64,000 nucleotides of DNA from Crossiella cryophila (GTDB taxonomy: Bacteria > Actinomycetota > Actinomycetes > Mycobacteriales > Pseudonocardiaceae). Both the position numbers and the translations under genes were made by a program. The notes under the pieces were generated by a model. That model was not told the origin of the DNA, made no database searches, and worked only from the letters and a program-made list of their open reading frames with translations. Each line of letters begins with the position of its first letter. The first letter of the stretch is position 1. The DNA lies in NCBI RefSeq assembly GCF_014204915.1, contig NZ_JACHMH010000001.1, positions 9,895,501-9,959,500 on the forward strand, given 5' to 3'. This document shows, in pieces, positions 8,560 to 18,728 of this stretch.

Positions 8560-9381
8560 TCAGCCTGGCATGGGAGACGATCTCGGAACAGCGCCCGTCA
8601 TGACGGTACCGAGCTGCGGACCGAGGAAGCGGCGGGCCAGTCTGGCGAACGGCTCGGCCGGACCGGTTGCGGTGAAGGAGTGCTCGACCTCGGCGCCGTC
8701 GTCCTGGCGCAGCAGATCGGACTCGGTGAGCACCCGGACCACGTCCTTCGCGGTCTCCTCCGCGCTGGAGACCAGCGTCACCGCGTCGCCCATGGCGAGC
8801 TGGATCACGCCGGTGAGCAGCGGGTAGTGCGTGCAGCCGAGCACCAGGGTGTCCACCTCGGCGCGCTGCAACGGTTCCAGGTAGGACTGGGCCAGCCCGA
8901 GCACCTGGCGGCCGGAGGTGATGCCGCGCTCCACGAAGTCCACGAACCGGGGGCAGGCCACGCTGGTCACGCTGATGTCCGGGGCGGCGGCGAAGGCGTC
9001 CTCGTAGGCACGGGAGGTGATGGTGGCCTTGGTGCCGATCACGCCGATCCGGCCGGTGCGGGTGGTGGCCACCGCACGGCGCACCGCGGGCCGCAGCACC
9101 TCGATCACCGGGATGTCGTAGCGCTCGCGGGCGTCGTGCAGACAGGCCGCTGTGGCCGTGTTGCACGCGATGACCAGCAGCTTCACCCCGCTCTCCACCA
9201 GCGAGTCGGTGATGGCCAGCGAATGGTCGCGCACCTGGGCGATGGTCAGCGGGCCGTAGGGCCCGTTCCCGGTGTCGCCCACGTAACGCAGCCGCTCGGC
9301 CGGAAGCTGGTCCAGCATCGCGCGGGCCACGGTCAGCCCGCCGACGCCGGAGTCGAAGATCCCGATGGGCGCGGTGCTCAC
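8560..9381 (-). CDS. murI: Glutamate racemase
   Basis: 273-residue enzyme interconverting L- and D-glutamate for peptidoglycan. It has [16 protein letters not shown] at the N terminus, the first catalytic cysteine in [12 protein letters not shown] and the second in [11 protein letters not shown]. The gene is four bases from the phosphodiesterase start and follows the rhomboid gene, as in mycobacteria. Confidence 0.96.
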   Translation of the reverse strand: MSTAPIGIFDSGVGGLTVARAMLDQLPAERLRYVGDTGNGPYGPLTIAQVRDHSLAITDSLVESGVKLLVIACNTATAACLHDARERYDIPVIEVLRPAVRRAVATTRTGRIGVIGTKATITSRAYEDAFAAAPDISVTSVACPRFVDFVERGITSGRQVLGLAQSYLEPLQRAEVDTLVLGCTHYPLLTGVIQLAMGDAVTLVSSAEETAKDVVRVLTESDLLRQDDGAEVEHSFTATGPAEPFARLARRFLGPQLGTVMTGAVPRSSPMPG

Positions 9382-9388
9382 GCCCTGA

Positions 9389-10039
9389 TCATGCCAGGCC
9401 GCTCCCGGCCGGCCGTCGGCTCGCCCGGCCGGACAGCCAGCCCGCGACCACCCCGGCCACCGCGCCGAAGAGGTGGCCCTGCCAGGACACCCCCGGCGTG
9501 CCGGGCAGCACGCCCCAGAGCAGGTAGCCGTAGAAGAAGAACAGCACCACGGCCAGCAGGATCGGCAGCGCCCGGCGCACGAAGATGCCGCGCACCAGCA
9601 GGAAGGTCAGCCAGCCGAAGATCAGCCCGGACGCGCCGAGGTGGATCGAGCCGGACTCGCCGGTCAGCCAGGTGCCCAGCCCGCCCACGATCCAGACGGT
9701 GGCGGTGACCGCGACGAACTGCCGCAGCCCACCGGCGAAGCAGAGGAAACCGAGCACCAGCAACGGCACCGTGTTCGCGGCCAGGTGGTCCCAGCCCAGG
9801 TGCAGCAGCGGGGCCCACAGCACGCCGTCCAGCCCGGACCACTCGCGCGGCACGATGCCGCCGAGGTCCAGCGCGTGCCCGAAGATGGCGTCGATCAGCT
9901 CCAGCAGGTACAGCAGGGCGGCGAAGCCGAGGATGACGATGGCAGCCTGCTTGGGCTGCGCCGGGAAGATCCGGCCGGAGTCATCACGCGGAGGCGTGGG
10001 CACGGGTAGCGGCTGCACGTCTTCGAGGCTACTGGCCAC
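9389..10039 (-). CDS. Rhomboid-family intramembrane serine protease
   Basis: 216-residue six-helix membrane protein. The catalytic serine lies in [10 protein letters not shown] (GxSG) near residue 139 and the catalytic His in [12 protein letters not shown] near residue 190. [14 protein letters not shown] supplies the HxxxN-type oxyanion residues in an earlier helix. It corresponds by position to Rv1337 of M. tuberculosis. Substrates are unknown. The stop lies seven bases from murI, so it is probably in the same operon. Confidence 0.92.
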   Translation of the reverse strand: MASSLEDVQPLPVPTPPRDDSGRIFPAQPKQAAIVILGFAALLYLLELIDAIFGHALDLGGIVPREWSGLDGVLWAPLLHLGWDHLAANTVPLLVLGFLCFAGGLRQFVAVTATVWIVGGLGTWLTGESGSIHLGASGLIFGWLTFLLVRGIFVRRALPILLAVVLFFFYGYLLWGVLPGTPGVSWQGHLFGAVAGVVAGWLSGRASRRPAGSGLA

Positions 10040-10081
10040 AGACGGTGCTCACCTCGGGGTTTCCCCGGATATGGTGCCGTC

Positions 10082-10948
10082 ATGGCTGATCGACACGCCG
10101 AGATCGCGGTGGCGGGCCCCGCTGAGCTGGGCGAGGGCCCCACCTGGGACGCGGGCTCCGAGACGTTGCTGTGGGTGGACATCCTGGGGCAGCGGGTGCA
10201 CCGGTACGACCCCAGGACCGGGAGCAACGAGTCGCTGGAGGTGCCGCAGCACGTGGGGGCGGCCAAGCCGCGGTCCCAGGGCGGGCTGGTGCTGAACCTG
10301 GCCGAGGGCATCGCGTTGCTGGACGCGGACGGGGTCGGGCGGAACTGGCTGGTCTACTGGGCGCGCGAGGGGGTGCGCGGCAACGACGCGGCGGTGGACC
10401 CGATGGGGCGGCTGTGGGCGGGCACCATGCGCTACGACACCGCCACCGGCGGCGGCTGGCTGGCCAGGGTCAACGGGGACGGCGCGGCCAAGGTGGTGCT
10501 GGACTCGGTGACGATCAGCAACGGGCTCGGCTGGAGCCCGGACGAGAAGCTCATGTACTACGTGGACACCCCGACCGGGCGGCTGGACGTCTTCGACTAC
10601 GACCGGGATTCCGGCGAGATCACCAACCGGCGCACCGTGGCCGAGGTGGACCGGGGTTCGCCGGACGGGCTGTGCGTGGACGCGGCGGGCTGCGTGTGGG
10701 TGGCGCTGTGGGGCGGCTGGGCGGTGCGCCGCTACACCCCGGACGGGCGGCTGGACGCCGAGTACGAGATGCCGGTGGCCAACCCGACCGCGCCCTGCTT
10801 CGGCGGGCCCAGGTTCGAGGACCTGTACGTGACCTCGGCCCGGGTCGGACTGTCCGAGCAGCAGCTCGCGGCGCAGCCGGACGCGGGCGCGTTGTTCGTG
10901 CTGCCCGGGGTCGGCTCGGGGCTGCCCAGCGCGGTGTTCACCGGCTGA
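10082..10948 (+). CDS. SMP-30/gluconolactonase family protein
   Basis: 288-residue six-bladed beta-propeller of the SMP-30 (senescence marker/gluconolactonase) family, expected to hydrolyse sugar lactones using one bound divalent metal. Visible signatures are LGEGPTWDAGSETLLWVDILG at the start (metal Glu), GNDAAVDPMGRLWAGTM, ISNGLGWSPDEKLMYYVDT and GSPDGLCVDAAGCVWVALWGGW. It lies on the plus strand between cysM and rhomboid, breaking an otherwise conserved minus-strand block, so it is probably an insertion. Confidence 0.92.
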   Translation: MADRHAEIAVAGPAELGEGPTWDAGSETLLWVDILGQRVHRYDPRTGSNESLEVPQHVGAAKPRSQGGLVLNLAEGIALLDADGVGRNWLVYWAREGVRGNDAAVDPMGRLWAGTMRYDTATGGGWLARVNGDGAAKVVLDSVTISNGLGWSPDEKLMYYVDTPTGRLDVFDYDRDSGEITNRRTVAEVDRGSPDGLCVDAAGCVWVALWGGWAVRRYTPDGRLDAEYEMPVANPTAPCFGGPRFEDLYVTSARVGLSEQQLAAQPDAGALFVLPGVGSGLPSAVFTG

Positions 10949-10964
10949 GCAGCCCGCGGCACAA

Positions 10965-12180
<1,216 letters not shown>

Positions 12181-12198
12181 TGCTGACAACTCCTTTTA

Positions 12199-12211
12199 GT
12201 CCACTGTGGAC
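12199..12211. repeat. GTCCACTGTGGAC palindrome, copy 1
   Basis: Perfect 6-bp inverted repeat around one base, located a few bases upstream of the cysO ribosome binding site, between mec and cysO. One of five perfect copies in the window. Confidence 0.85.
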
Positions 12212-12245
12212 ACAAAACAGACAGACGGGATCGCGAGCCGACGGC

Positions 12246-12710
12246 TCAGCGCGAGTCCGGCACGTCGTCCTTGCCGGTGTTGGCGAACATGTAGGACTCG
12301 ACGACCTCGACCGGCTCCTCGGTCACCACACCGTCCACGATCCGGTACGAGCGCAGCTCGTGCACCTCGGGGTCGCGGGTGGAGACCAGCACGTAGTGCG
12401 CGTCCGGCTCGGAGGCGAAGGAGATGTCGGTGCGCGAGGGGTATGCCTCGGTCGCGGTGTGCGAGTGGTAGATGACCACCGGCTCCTCGTCCGCGGCGTC
12501 CATCGCCCGCCACACCCGCAGCTGCTCGCCGGAGTCGAACCGGTAGAAGGTGGGCGAACGCTCGGCGTTGACCATCTCGATGAAGCGTTCCGGCCGGTCG
12601 GACCCGGCTGGGCCGGCGATCACCCCACACGCCTCGTCCGGGTGGTCCCGGCGGGCGTGTTCGACCATCGCGTCCGCGAGGTCCTGTCGAATCACCAGCA
12701 CGCCGACCAT
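12246..12710 (-). CDS. mec: JAMM metallopeptidase Mec (CysO-cysteine hydrolase)
   Basis: 154-residue zinc peptidase releasing cysteine from the CysO-Cys adduct. The JAMM motif is intact: IYHSHTATEAYPSRTD (HxH, then Ser and Asp) with an upstream catalytic Glu in DEACGVIAG. The sequence is close to M. tuberculosis Mec throughout (DSGEQLRVWRAMDAADEEP, AHYVLVSTRDP). The ATG at 12710 matches the family start; an upstream in-frame ATG would overlap the preceding gene. It has a short C-terminal tail beyond the mycobacterial protein. Confidence 0.94.
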   Translation of the reverse strand: MVGVLVIRQDLADAMVEHARRDHPDEACGVIAGPAGSDRPERFIEMVNAERSPTFYRFDSGEQLRVWRAMDAADEEPVVIYHSHTATEAYPSRTDISFASEPDAHYVLVSTRDPEVHELRSYRIVDGVVTEEPVEVVESYMFANTGKDDVPDSR

Positions 12711-12735
12711 CCTAAATGACCGTGGGAACCCCTTC

Positions 12736-13323
12736 TCAGGATTTGGGAGCAGGTCCATCAGCCGGGAGGCAGACCGGGTGACCGGCGGCCTCGATGGCGG
12801 CGTCGATGGCCGGGAACGCGGCCCGGACCAGCAGATGCTGCATATGGCCGCAGAACGCGGCGATCTGCCCGTTCCGGCCGGAGGCCGCCGAACGGCGGCG
12901 GTGCCCCAGGTAGCAGAGCCGGACCTGGGACAGCACCGCGATCCATCGGCTCAGCTCCTCACCGCTCAACCGCACCGGCACGCCCGCGACCAGTCCGGTG
13001 TCGACCCGGTCGGCGGCGTGCAGGATCTCCCGGCGCAGCCACGGCTCGTGGTGCTCGCGGAACCGCCCGGCCGCCGGCTCCTGGTCGTAGCCGTCCGGCA
13101 GCAGGTCGTGCAGACCGCGGCGCGCGGGCAGCCGGGACCGGCGCGGGCGGCCCAGCGGCCTGTGCGCGGTGGTCCAGCGCTTCTCCCTGGACTCGATCAG
13201 CCAGCGCAGCAGGTTGAGGCCGATGCCCAGCTCGACCACGGCGTGCTCGTCCAGCACCAGCACGGCCGCCCCGCCCTCGGCGGTGACCGTGACGCACTCG
13301 TGAGTGGGCGCGGGAACGGACAT
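12736..13323 (-). CDS. DUF2017-like protein (second, divergent copy)
   Basis: 195-residue cytosolic protein. Its C-terminal half (RLSGEELSRWIAVLSQVRLCYLGHR, then HMQHLLVRAAFPAI) resembles DUF2017, the family represented by 14583-15164, but it is diverged. Its ATG overlaps the stop of the ClpS-like gene upstream (TGATG), so the two are coupled just as clpS and DUF2017 are at 15161-15164. DUF2017 function is unknown; the constant pairing suggests it works with ClpS. Assignment rests on by-eye similarity plus context. Confidence 0.65.
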   Translation of the reverse strand: MSVPAPTHECVTVTAEGGAAVLVLDEHAVVELGIGLNLLRWLIESREKRWTTAHRPLGRPRRSRLPARRGLHDLLPDGYDQEPAAGRFREHHEPWLRREILHAADRVDTGLVAGVPVRLSGEELSRWIAVLSQVRLCYLGHRRRSAASGRNGQIAAFCGHMQHLLVRAAFPAIDAAIEAAGHPVCLPADGPAPKS

Positions 13324-13553
13324 CACTGGGTCACCGCCACGGTCGCGTCGATCCCGTGGAAGTGCATCTGGGCCACCACGCGCTCGGCCTCGTCCGCCGA
13401 GGTGTAGCAGGCGACCTCGGCTTTGCCCTCGTTGTGCACCAGCAGCATCAGTCGCACCGCTTCCTCCGGCGCGATCCGGCACACCTCGGCGAGCGCGTAG
13501 GCGACCACGCTCATCTGGGTGGCCTTGTCGTCGTGCAGGACTACCGGGAACAT
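13323..13553 (-). CDS. ClpS-like adaptor (second, divergent copy)
   Basis: 76-residue protein covering just the ClpS core: VVLHDDKATQMSVVAYALAE followed by EEAVRLMLLVHNEGKAEVACY and a final beta strand. ClpS recognises N-end-rule substrates and hands them to ClpC/ClpA. This copy has HDD where the main copy (15161) has NDP, and lacks the N-terminal tail that in ClpS enters the ClpA/C ring, so substrate choice or delivery may differ. It starts seven bases after the P1 peptidase gene and is coupled to the following DUF2017-like gene. Confidence 0.8.
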   Translation of the reverse strand: MFPVVLHDDKATQMSVVAYALAEVCRIAPEEAVRLMLLVHNEGKAEVACYTSADEAERVVAQMHFHGIDATVAVTQ

Positions 13554-13560
13554 GCGCGGA

Positions 13561-14586
13561 CTATAGGAGCGCCGAGGGGAACACGTCCCGGAAAGCGGGC
13601 AATCCCGGGATCCCGGTGGCCGCCAGCACGGCGTGCGTGATCGCCCGGGAGACCACGTCCGCGGCCACCCCGCACAGCTCGTCCAGCGCGCCGGCCCGGC
13701 CCGCGTCGCCGAAGATCGCGTCCGCGGCGACCAGCTCGCGCTTGGCGGTGGACAGGGCGAAGAAGGTGTCGCCGTCGAACATCGAGTGCGCCGGGCGGAC
13801 CGCGCGGGCCAGGCCGTCGTGCGCGACCACGGCCAGGCGGCGGCATTCGGCCTTGCTCAGGGTGGCGTCGGTGGCGATGACGCCGATGGTGGTGTTGAGC
13901 TTGCTGGCCGGGAACTCCGGGCTGACCGCGGCGAGTTCGCGCTGGTCAGGGGCTCGCAGGCGGAACTCCTCGGCCAGGCCGAGCTGGGTGGCCCAGGGCA
14001 GGCCGGTGGGGGCGAGCACGTCGCCGTGCGGGTTGGCTGCGACCAGGGCGCCCACGGTGGTGCCGTCGGGCAGCACCGCGCTGGCCGTGCCAAGGCCGCC
14101 CTTGAGCCAGCCCGCCTGGGCTCCCGCGCCCGCGCCGACGGTGCCCTGTTCGATCGGGCCGTCGGTGGCCGCGGCGCAGGCCAGTGCGCCGAACTCGGCG
14201 TCCGGGCGGTTGCCCCAGGTGTTGTGCCACAGGTCGAACAGCACCGCGGCCGGGACGATCGGCACCACCTGCTCCGGGCCGGGGCCGACCGGGAAGCCCT
14301 GGTGGGCGGCCGCCAGGTGTCGCATCACGCCGTCCGCGGCGGCCAGGCCGTAGGCACTGCCGCCGGAGAGGCAGATCGCGTTGACCCGCTGGACCAGGTG
14401 CGAGGGGTCCAGCAGGTCGGTCTCCCTGGTGCCGGGGCCGCCGCCGCGCACGTCCACCGCGCCCACCGCGCCGTCGGGGGCCAGCACCACCGTGGTCCCG
14501 GTGGCCCAGCCCGCGCCGAGGCGGTGGTGCTGCCCGACCAGCAGGCCGGGCACGTCGGTGAGCGCGTTGCGCACCCCGGCGATCAT
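13561..14586 (-). CDS. P1 family (DmpA/BapA-type) self-processing peptidase
   Basis: 341-residue N-terminal-nucleophile aminopeptidase homologue. It begins [20 protein letters not shown] and has CLSGGSAYGLAAADGVM. The presumed autocleavage site is Asn-Thr in SKLNTTIGVIATDA near residue 240, which would free Thr as the nucleophile. Members cleave N-terminal or beta-amino acids from peptides. ATG at 14586 overlaps the DUF2017 stop as ATGA. The order clpS, DUF2017, P1 peptidase parallels Rv1331-Rv1333. Confidence 0.92.
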   Translation of the reverse strand: MIAGVRNALTDVPGLLVGQHHRLGAGWATGTTVVLAPDGAVGAVDVRGGGPGTRETDLLDPSHLVQRVNAICLSGGSAYGLAAADGVMRHLAAAHQGFPVGPGPEQVVPIVPAAVLFDLWHNTWGNRPDAEFGALACAAATDGPIEQGTVGAGAGAQAGWLKGGLGTASAVLPDGTTVGALVAANPHGDVLAPTGLPWATQLGLAEEFRLRAPDQRELAAVSPEFPASKLNTTIGVIATDATLSKAECRRLAVVAHDGLARAVRPAHSMFDGDTFFALSTAKRELVAADAIFGDAGRAGALDELCGVAADVVSRAITHAVLAATGIPGLPAFRDVFPSALL

Positions 14587-15164
14587 TCCTCGTCGTCGCC
14601 GGAGAGGGTGGCGATCAGCGTGTCCTGCACCCAGGTCAGCCATTGGTAGACGCCCATGTGCGCGGACCGGGTGTCGTCGGTCTCGCCCTCCAGCGGCTCC
14701 TCAGGGGTGTCCTCGCTGATGTCCAGCGCGGTGCCCAGGGCCAGCCGGACGTCGTTGATCGCGGACAGCCAGGCCTCGGCCTGCTCCTCGCTCAGCGCGG
14801 CCACGCCACCATCACGCGGGCAGGTGGTCAGCACCACCTCGGCCACCCCGGTCTTGGCCTCCAGCAACTGCGGCTCGTAGATCGAGCGCAGCGCGGCGGC
14901 CGAGTCGGCGTCGGCGGGCGGCAGGTCGCCGTCCTCGTCACCGCGGTGGAAGTCGGGCAGCAGCCGGGCGACGATTCGGTTGTCCGGCGGGGTGGACGGA
15001 CCGGTGCGGATGCCGGTGATCAGGGCCAGCTCGTCCTGGGGCGCCTCATCGGCGCGCTCCTCGAGCATCTCCTTGATCTGGCTGACCATGCCGCGCAGCA
15101 CCGCGGCCTCCTGCTGGGTCAGCTCGGCGACGAGCTGGCCGCCGTCGCGGCGCCAGCCGATCAC
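14583..15164 (-). CDS. DUF2017 family protein
   Basis: 193-residue acidic cytosolic protein of unknown function. It contains [23 protein letters not shown] near the start and a C-terminal [24 protein letters not shown] segment typical of DUF2017 (Rv1332 in M. tuberculosis). Its GTG start overlaps the clpS stop, and its stop overlaps the P1 peptidase start, so three genes are translationally chained. Confidence 0.88.
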   Translation of the reverse strand: MIGWRRDGGQLVAELTQQEAAVLRGMVSQIKEMLEERADEAPQDELALITGIRTGPSTPPDNRIVARLLPDFHRGDEDGDLPPADADSAAALRSIYEPQLLEAKTGVAEVVLTTCPRDGGVAALSEEQAEAWLSAINDVRLALGTALDISEDTPEEPLEGETDDTRSAHMGVYQWLTWVQDTLIATLSGDDEE

Positions 15165-15460
15165 GTGTCACGCTGCATGGTCGCCCACAGGCCGGCGGCA
15201 TGCAGTTTGGCCACGTCGGCCTCGCACTTCTCCTTGTCCCCTGAAGACACGATCGCCTTCCCCTTGTGGTGCACGTCGAGCATCAGCTTGGTCGCCTTGT
15301 CGCGACTGAAACCGAACAGTTTCTGGAGGACATAGGTCACGTAGGACATCAGGTTCACCGGGTCGTTCCAGACCACGGTCATCCAGGGCCGGTCAGCGGC
15401 GACGGTTTCGTCGCTGGTGGGCTCGACCTCTGTCCTCTCCAGCTCCAGGGGCATGGACAT
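15161..15460 (-). CDS. clpS: ATP-dependent Clp protease adaptor ClpS
   Basis: 99-residue adaptor that delivers N-degron substrates to the ClpC1P1P2 protease. It has a flexible N-terminal tail to residue 25, then [19 protein letters not shown], the actinobacterial form of the N-degron pocket, and [12 protein letters not shown] with the conserved His. It heads the operon clpS-DUF2017-P1 peptidase and is divergent from pncB. Confidence 0.94.
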   Translation of the reverse strand: MSMPLELERTEVEPTSDETVAADRPWMTVVWNDPVNLMSYVTYVLQKLFGFSRDKATKLMLDVHHKGKAIVSSGDKEKCEADVAKLHAAGLWATMQRDT

Positions 15461-15539
15461 GACTCCATGGTGTCATGAGCCACTGGAGCGGCGCAGCGAA
15501 GGAGCCCCGTTCGGGGAGGACGCGGACTACGGTGATCAC

Positions 15540-16841
15540 ATGACGGCCGCGGACCGTGCGGAGAGCACCGCGTTGCTCACCGACCACTACGAACTCACCA
15601 TGCTCGCCGGAGCGCTGCGCAACGGCACCGCCGAACGGCGCTGCGTGTTCGAGCTGTTCGCCCGCCGACTGCCCAACGGGCGCCGGTATGGCGTGGTGGC
15701 GGGCATCGGACGGCTGCTCGACGCGATCGAGAAGTTCCGCTTCAACGACGCCGAGATCCACCGGTTACGGGACTCCGGCGTGGTGGACGAGGACACCCTC
15801 GGCTGGCTGGCCGACTACCGCTTCGGCGGCGACATCCTCGGCTACCCCGAGGGCGAGCTGTACTTCCCCGGCTCCCCTGTGCTCACCGTCACATCCGGCT
15901 TCGGTGAGGGCGTGCTGCTGGAGACGCTCGCGCTGTCCATCCTCAACCACGACTGCGCGGTGGCCTCGGCCGCGGCGCGGATGGTGTCGGCGGCCAACGG
16001 GCGCGGGCTGATCGAGATGGGCACCCGGCGCACGCACGAGGAGGCCGCGGTGGCCGCGGCCCGGTGCGCCTACCTGGCCGGGTTCACCGCCACCTCCAAC
16101 CTGGAGGCCGGTCGCCGCTACGGCATCCCCACCGCCGGGACCTGCGCGCACGCCTTCACCCTGCTGCACGACTCCGAAGAGGACGCCTTCCGCGCCCAGG
16201 TCGAGGCGCTGGGCGTGCACACCACCCTGCTGGTGGACACCTACGACATCACCAAGGGCATCAAGACCGCGGTCGAGGTCGCGGGCAGCGAACTGGGCGC
16301 GGTGCGGATCGACTCCGGCGACCTGGGCGTGCTGGCCCGGCAGGCCCGCACCCAGCTGGACGAGCTGGGCGCGCCGGCCACCCGGATCGTGGTCTCCGGC
16401 GACCTGGACGAGTACGCCATCGCCGCGCTGCGGGCCGAGCCGGTGGACGCCTACGGGGTGGGCACCTCGCTGGTCACCGGCTCCGGCGCGCCGACCGCCG
16501 GCATGGTCTACAAGCTGGTCGAGGTCGAGGGCCGCCCGGTGGCCAAGCGCAGCTCGCACAAGGAGTCCAGGGGCGGGCAGAAGGCCGCGCTGCGGCGGCA
16601 CAAGCCGACCGGCACCGCGACCGAGGAGGTCGTCTACCGGCTGGCGGGCGAGCAGCCGGAGCGGCTGGACGGCGATGTCGAGCTGCAGATCCCCCTGGTG
16701 CGCGCTGGACAGCGGGCCGGGGACCTGCCCACCCTGGAGGACGGCCGCGAACGGCTGCGTCAGGCGTTGGTCAGCGTGCCGTGGGAGGGCCTGGCGCTGT
16801 CCCAGGGCGAATCGGCCATCCGCACCTCGTTCCTGCCGTAG
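15540..16841 (+). CDS. pncB: Nicotinate phosphoribosyltransferase
   Basis: 433-residue enzyme of NAD salvage, making nicotinate mononucleotide from nicotinate and PRPP. ALLTDHYELTMLAGAL at the start, FELFARRLPNGRRYGVVAGI, MGTRRTHEEAAVAAARCAYLAGFTATSN and a VRIDSGDLGVLARQ phosphate-binding region are family signatures. ATG at 15540 is the family start. It is followed after 12 bases by a nicotinamidase gene, forming a complete two-step salvage operon. Its position beside clpS is as in mycobacteria (pncB1). Confidence 0.95.
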   Translation: MTAADRAESTALLTDHYELTMLAGALRNGTAERRCVFELFARRLPNGRRYGVVAGIGRLLDAIEKFRFNDAEIHRLRDSGVVDEDTLGWLADYRFGGDILGYPEGELYFPGSPVLTVTSGFGEGVLLETLALSILNHDCAVASAAARMVSAANGRGLIEMGTRRTHEEAAVAAARCAYLAGFTATSNLEAGRRYGIPTAGTCAHAFTLLHDSEEDAFRAQVEALGVHTTLLVDTYDITKGIKTAVEVAGSELGAVRIDSGDLGVLARQARTQLDELGAPATRIVVSGDLDEYAIAALRAEPVDAYGVGTSLVTGSGAPTAGMVYKLVEVEGRPVAKRSSHKESRGGQKAALRRHKPTGTATEEVVYRLAGEQPERLDGDVELQIPLVRAGQRAGDLPTLEDGRERLRQALVSVPWEGLALSQGESAIRTSFLP

Positions 16842-16853
16842 GAGGCACTGGAC

Positions 16854-17423
16854 ATGGCCAACGCGCTGATCATCGTGGACGTGCAGAACGACTTCTGCGA
16901 GGGCGGTTCGCTCGCGGTCGCCGGTGGGGCCGCGGTGGCCGCGGCGATCTCCCGGCACGCCCGCGAGCAGGAGTACGACTTCGTGGTGGCGACCAGGGAC
17001 TACCACATCGATCCCGGGCCGCATTTCAGCGAGACGCCGGACTTCGTGGACTCCTGGCCGGTGCACTGCGTGGCCGGCACCGCCGGCGCGTCCTTCCACC
17101 CGGAGCTGGACGTCACCCCGGTGCGGGCGGTGTTCTCCAAGGGCGCCTACGCCGCGGCCTACTCCGGTTTCGAGGGTGCGGGCACCGGCGGCGAATCACT
17201 GGCCGACTGGCTGCGGGCGCGCGGGGTGGACCGGGTGGACGTGGTGGGCATCGCCACCGACCACTGCGTGCGGGCCACCGCGCTGGACGCCCGGCAGGCC
17301 GGGCTGGCGACCAGGGTGCTGCTGGAGCTGACCGCGGGCGTGGCCAGGCCGACCGTGGAGATCGCGCTCAGCCAGCTGGGTGCGGCCGGGGTCGAGCTGG
17401 TCGGCGAACCGACTGTGGCATAA
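16854..17423 (+). CDS. pncA: Nicotinamidase (PncA-type isochorismatase-fold hydrolase)
   Basis: 189-residue amidase converting nicotinamide to nicotinate, the substrate of the adjacent PncB. The catalytic triad D9, K96 and C138 and the metal ligands D49, H51, H57 and H71 all fall at positions expected for PncA (motifs IIVDVQNDF, TRDYHIDPGPHF, FSKGAY, IATDHCVRAT). GGAGG precedes the ATG. Confidence 0.93.
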   Translation: MANALIIVDVQNDFCEGGSLAVAGGAAVAAAISRHAREQEYDFVVATRDYHIDPGPHFSETPDFVDSWPVHCVAGTAGASFHPELDVTPVRAVFSKGAYAAAYSGFEGAGTGGESLADWLRARGVDRVDVVGIATDHCVRATALDARQAGLATRVLLELTAGVARPTVEIALSQLGAAGVELVGEPTVA

Positions 17424-17429
17424 GGGTTC

Positions 17430-17467
17430 GGGTGTGCCGTCCCGCTCCCACCCGGGACGGCACACCC
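17430..17467. terminator. Strong bidirectional terminator
   Basis: A perfect 15-bp stem: GGGTGTGCCGTCCCG (17430-17444) pairs with 17453-17467 across an eight-base loop. It sits between convergent pncA and the exported protein gene at 17482. Confidence 0.85.
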
Positions 17468-17481
17468 GGCCCTGCGCCGGA

Positions 17482-18141
17482 CTACCAGGTCGGCTTGCAG
17501 GCGGTGACGCCCACGTTGATCGTGCCGCCGATGTCGCCGTAGCCGTCCTGCGGGTCGAGCACGATCCGCATGGCGGTCAACGAGATCGCGCCCTGACCGT
17601 CGGTCTCGGACTTGTTCACGATGATCTTGGCCACCGGCGGCTTGGTGGAGTTCTTGCCCGGCACCATCACCACGTGCCCGGACGGCACCGGGTTGGGCAG
17701 GCTGAACCCGCTGTAGCCGCCGAGCTTGAACCCGGCCTGGGTGCCGTTCTCGGTGGACTTGCAGGTCGCCTCGAAGGTCTTCACCCGGATCAGCCGCCTG
17801 CCGTATTCGGTCGTGTTGAACAGGTTCAGCTCGAACTTGTTGCCCTTGACCAGGATGTTGGCGTCGCCGTTGGGTTCCTTGTTGCAGGCCGTGGTGCCCG
17901 CGCCGAAGCTCACGCCGGGGTAGGTCACGCCGGGCGTGGTGCCCGTGCTCTGCCCGTCCACATCACAGCCGATGATCGGCCCGGAGCTGGACGGGTTCGC
18001 GCCCTGCACGTTCACCGAGCCCAGCTCGGCGGTGCCCTGGTCGCCGAGATCAGCGGCATAGGCGGGCGAGAGGCCCGCGCTGAGTGCCATGGCGATGGCC
18101 GCGCCCACAACACCGATCCGGTACGCACTTCTCGCGTGCAT
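17482..18141 (-). CDS. Exported protein, unknown function
   Basis: 219-residue protein with a clear Sec signal peptide (about residues 1-30, ending SPAYAAD). The mature part is rich in Gly, Ser, Asn and beta-strand pattern, with GPIIGCDVDGQ, ACNKEPNGDANI and FEATCKSTENGT containing widely spaced cysteines that could form disulfides; it ends VGVTACKPTW. It resembles actinobacterial choice-of-anchor-type surface proteins, but I cannot name a family with confidence. The ATG at 18141 has AAAGGGG upstream. Its long upstream region carries a perfect inverted repeat. Confidence 0.75.
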   Translation of the reverse strand: MHARSAYRIGVVGAAIAMALSAGLSPAYAADLGDQGTAELGSVNVQGANPSSSGPIIGCDVDGQSTGTTPGVTYPGVSFGAGTTACNKEPNGDANILVKGNKFELNLFNTTEYGRRLIRVKTFEATCKSTENGTQAGFKLGGYSGFSLPNPVPSGHVVMVPGKNSTKPPVAKIIVNKSETDGQGAISLTAMRIVLDPQDGYGDIGGTINVGVTACKPTW

Positions 18142-18246
18142 GCCGTCACCCCTTTTCCTGTACCCGTGTGAGCCCGGGTGGCCGGGTGTCGGCCACCTGG
18201 GTCGCGCCCACGGTTCATTCATCGACAGCGCGTGGTTGATTGGTAG

Positions 18247-18314
18247 CCACATCGGACTCCGCCACCCGTTCGAGAAGGTCAAATAACCCGACCGAGGAGT
18301 AAGGTCCGATGTGG
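18247..18314. promoter_or_regulatory. Spaced perfect inverted repeat upstream of exported protein gene
   Basis: CCACATCGGAC (18247-18257) recurs in reverse complement at 18304-18314, 46 bases apart. It lies about 105-170 bases upstream of the start at 18141. It could be a pair of operator sites bound by one regulator, or a cruciform; function unknown. Confidence 0.45.
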
Positions 18315-18363
18315 ACACTCAGCGTTGCCAACGTCGCAGGTCAGTGGCTACGGCGTGGTCCCC

Positions 18364-18630
18364 TCACGCGCTCGCCTTGGTGACCGCGGTGGGCACCCGC
18401 AACCGACGGCAGCCCAGCACCACATATCCCCTGACCACCCGGGGCGTGGGCTCCACACAGCCGCTCAGCACGACCTGACAGCCCATCGGCGGGAACCCGG
18501 CCTCGCGGGCCAGCCACAGCGCGTGCTGCCGCGCCCTGGCCAGCGCCTCCCTGCGGTTCTCCCCGAACCCGTTGCCCACGAAGGCCGCCACCAGCGTGGT
18601 GGGTCGTCTTGATCTTCTCGTCAGGTGCAT
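18364..18630 (-). CDS. Small cysteine protein, family member without signal peptide (A)
   Basis: 88-residue protein with a helix-strand-strand pattern. It contains FVGNGFGENRREALARARQ, then AGFPPMGCQVVLSGC and GYVVLGCRR with three cysteines. There is no signal peptide. It is closely similar to the 19463 protein and more distantly to the four exported neighbours. The ATG follows GAGGGAGAG. Function unknown; it is the last gene of a six-gene run on this strand. Confidence 0.8.
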   Translation of the reverse strand: MHLTRRSRRPTTLVAAFVGNGFGENRREALARARQHALWLAREAGFPPMGCQVVLSGCVEPTPRVVRGYVVLGCRRLRVPTAVTKASA

Positions 18631-18728
18631 CGCGCTCTCCCTCAATCGCGTCCACCTCAGTTGATGCCCCTGGGCGGCGGCTCCGGCGCTGCGGACCGGA
18701 GCCACCGCCCAGGGAGTTCACCGCCGGC

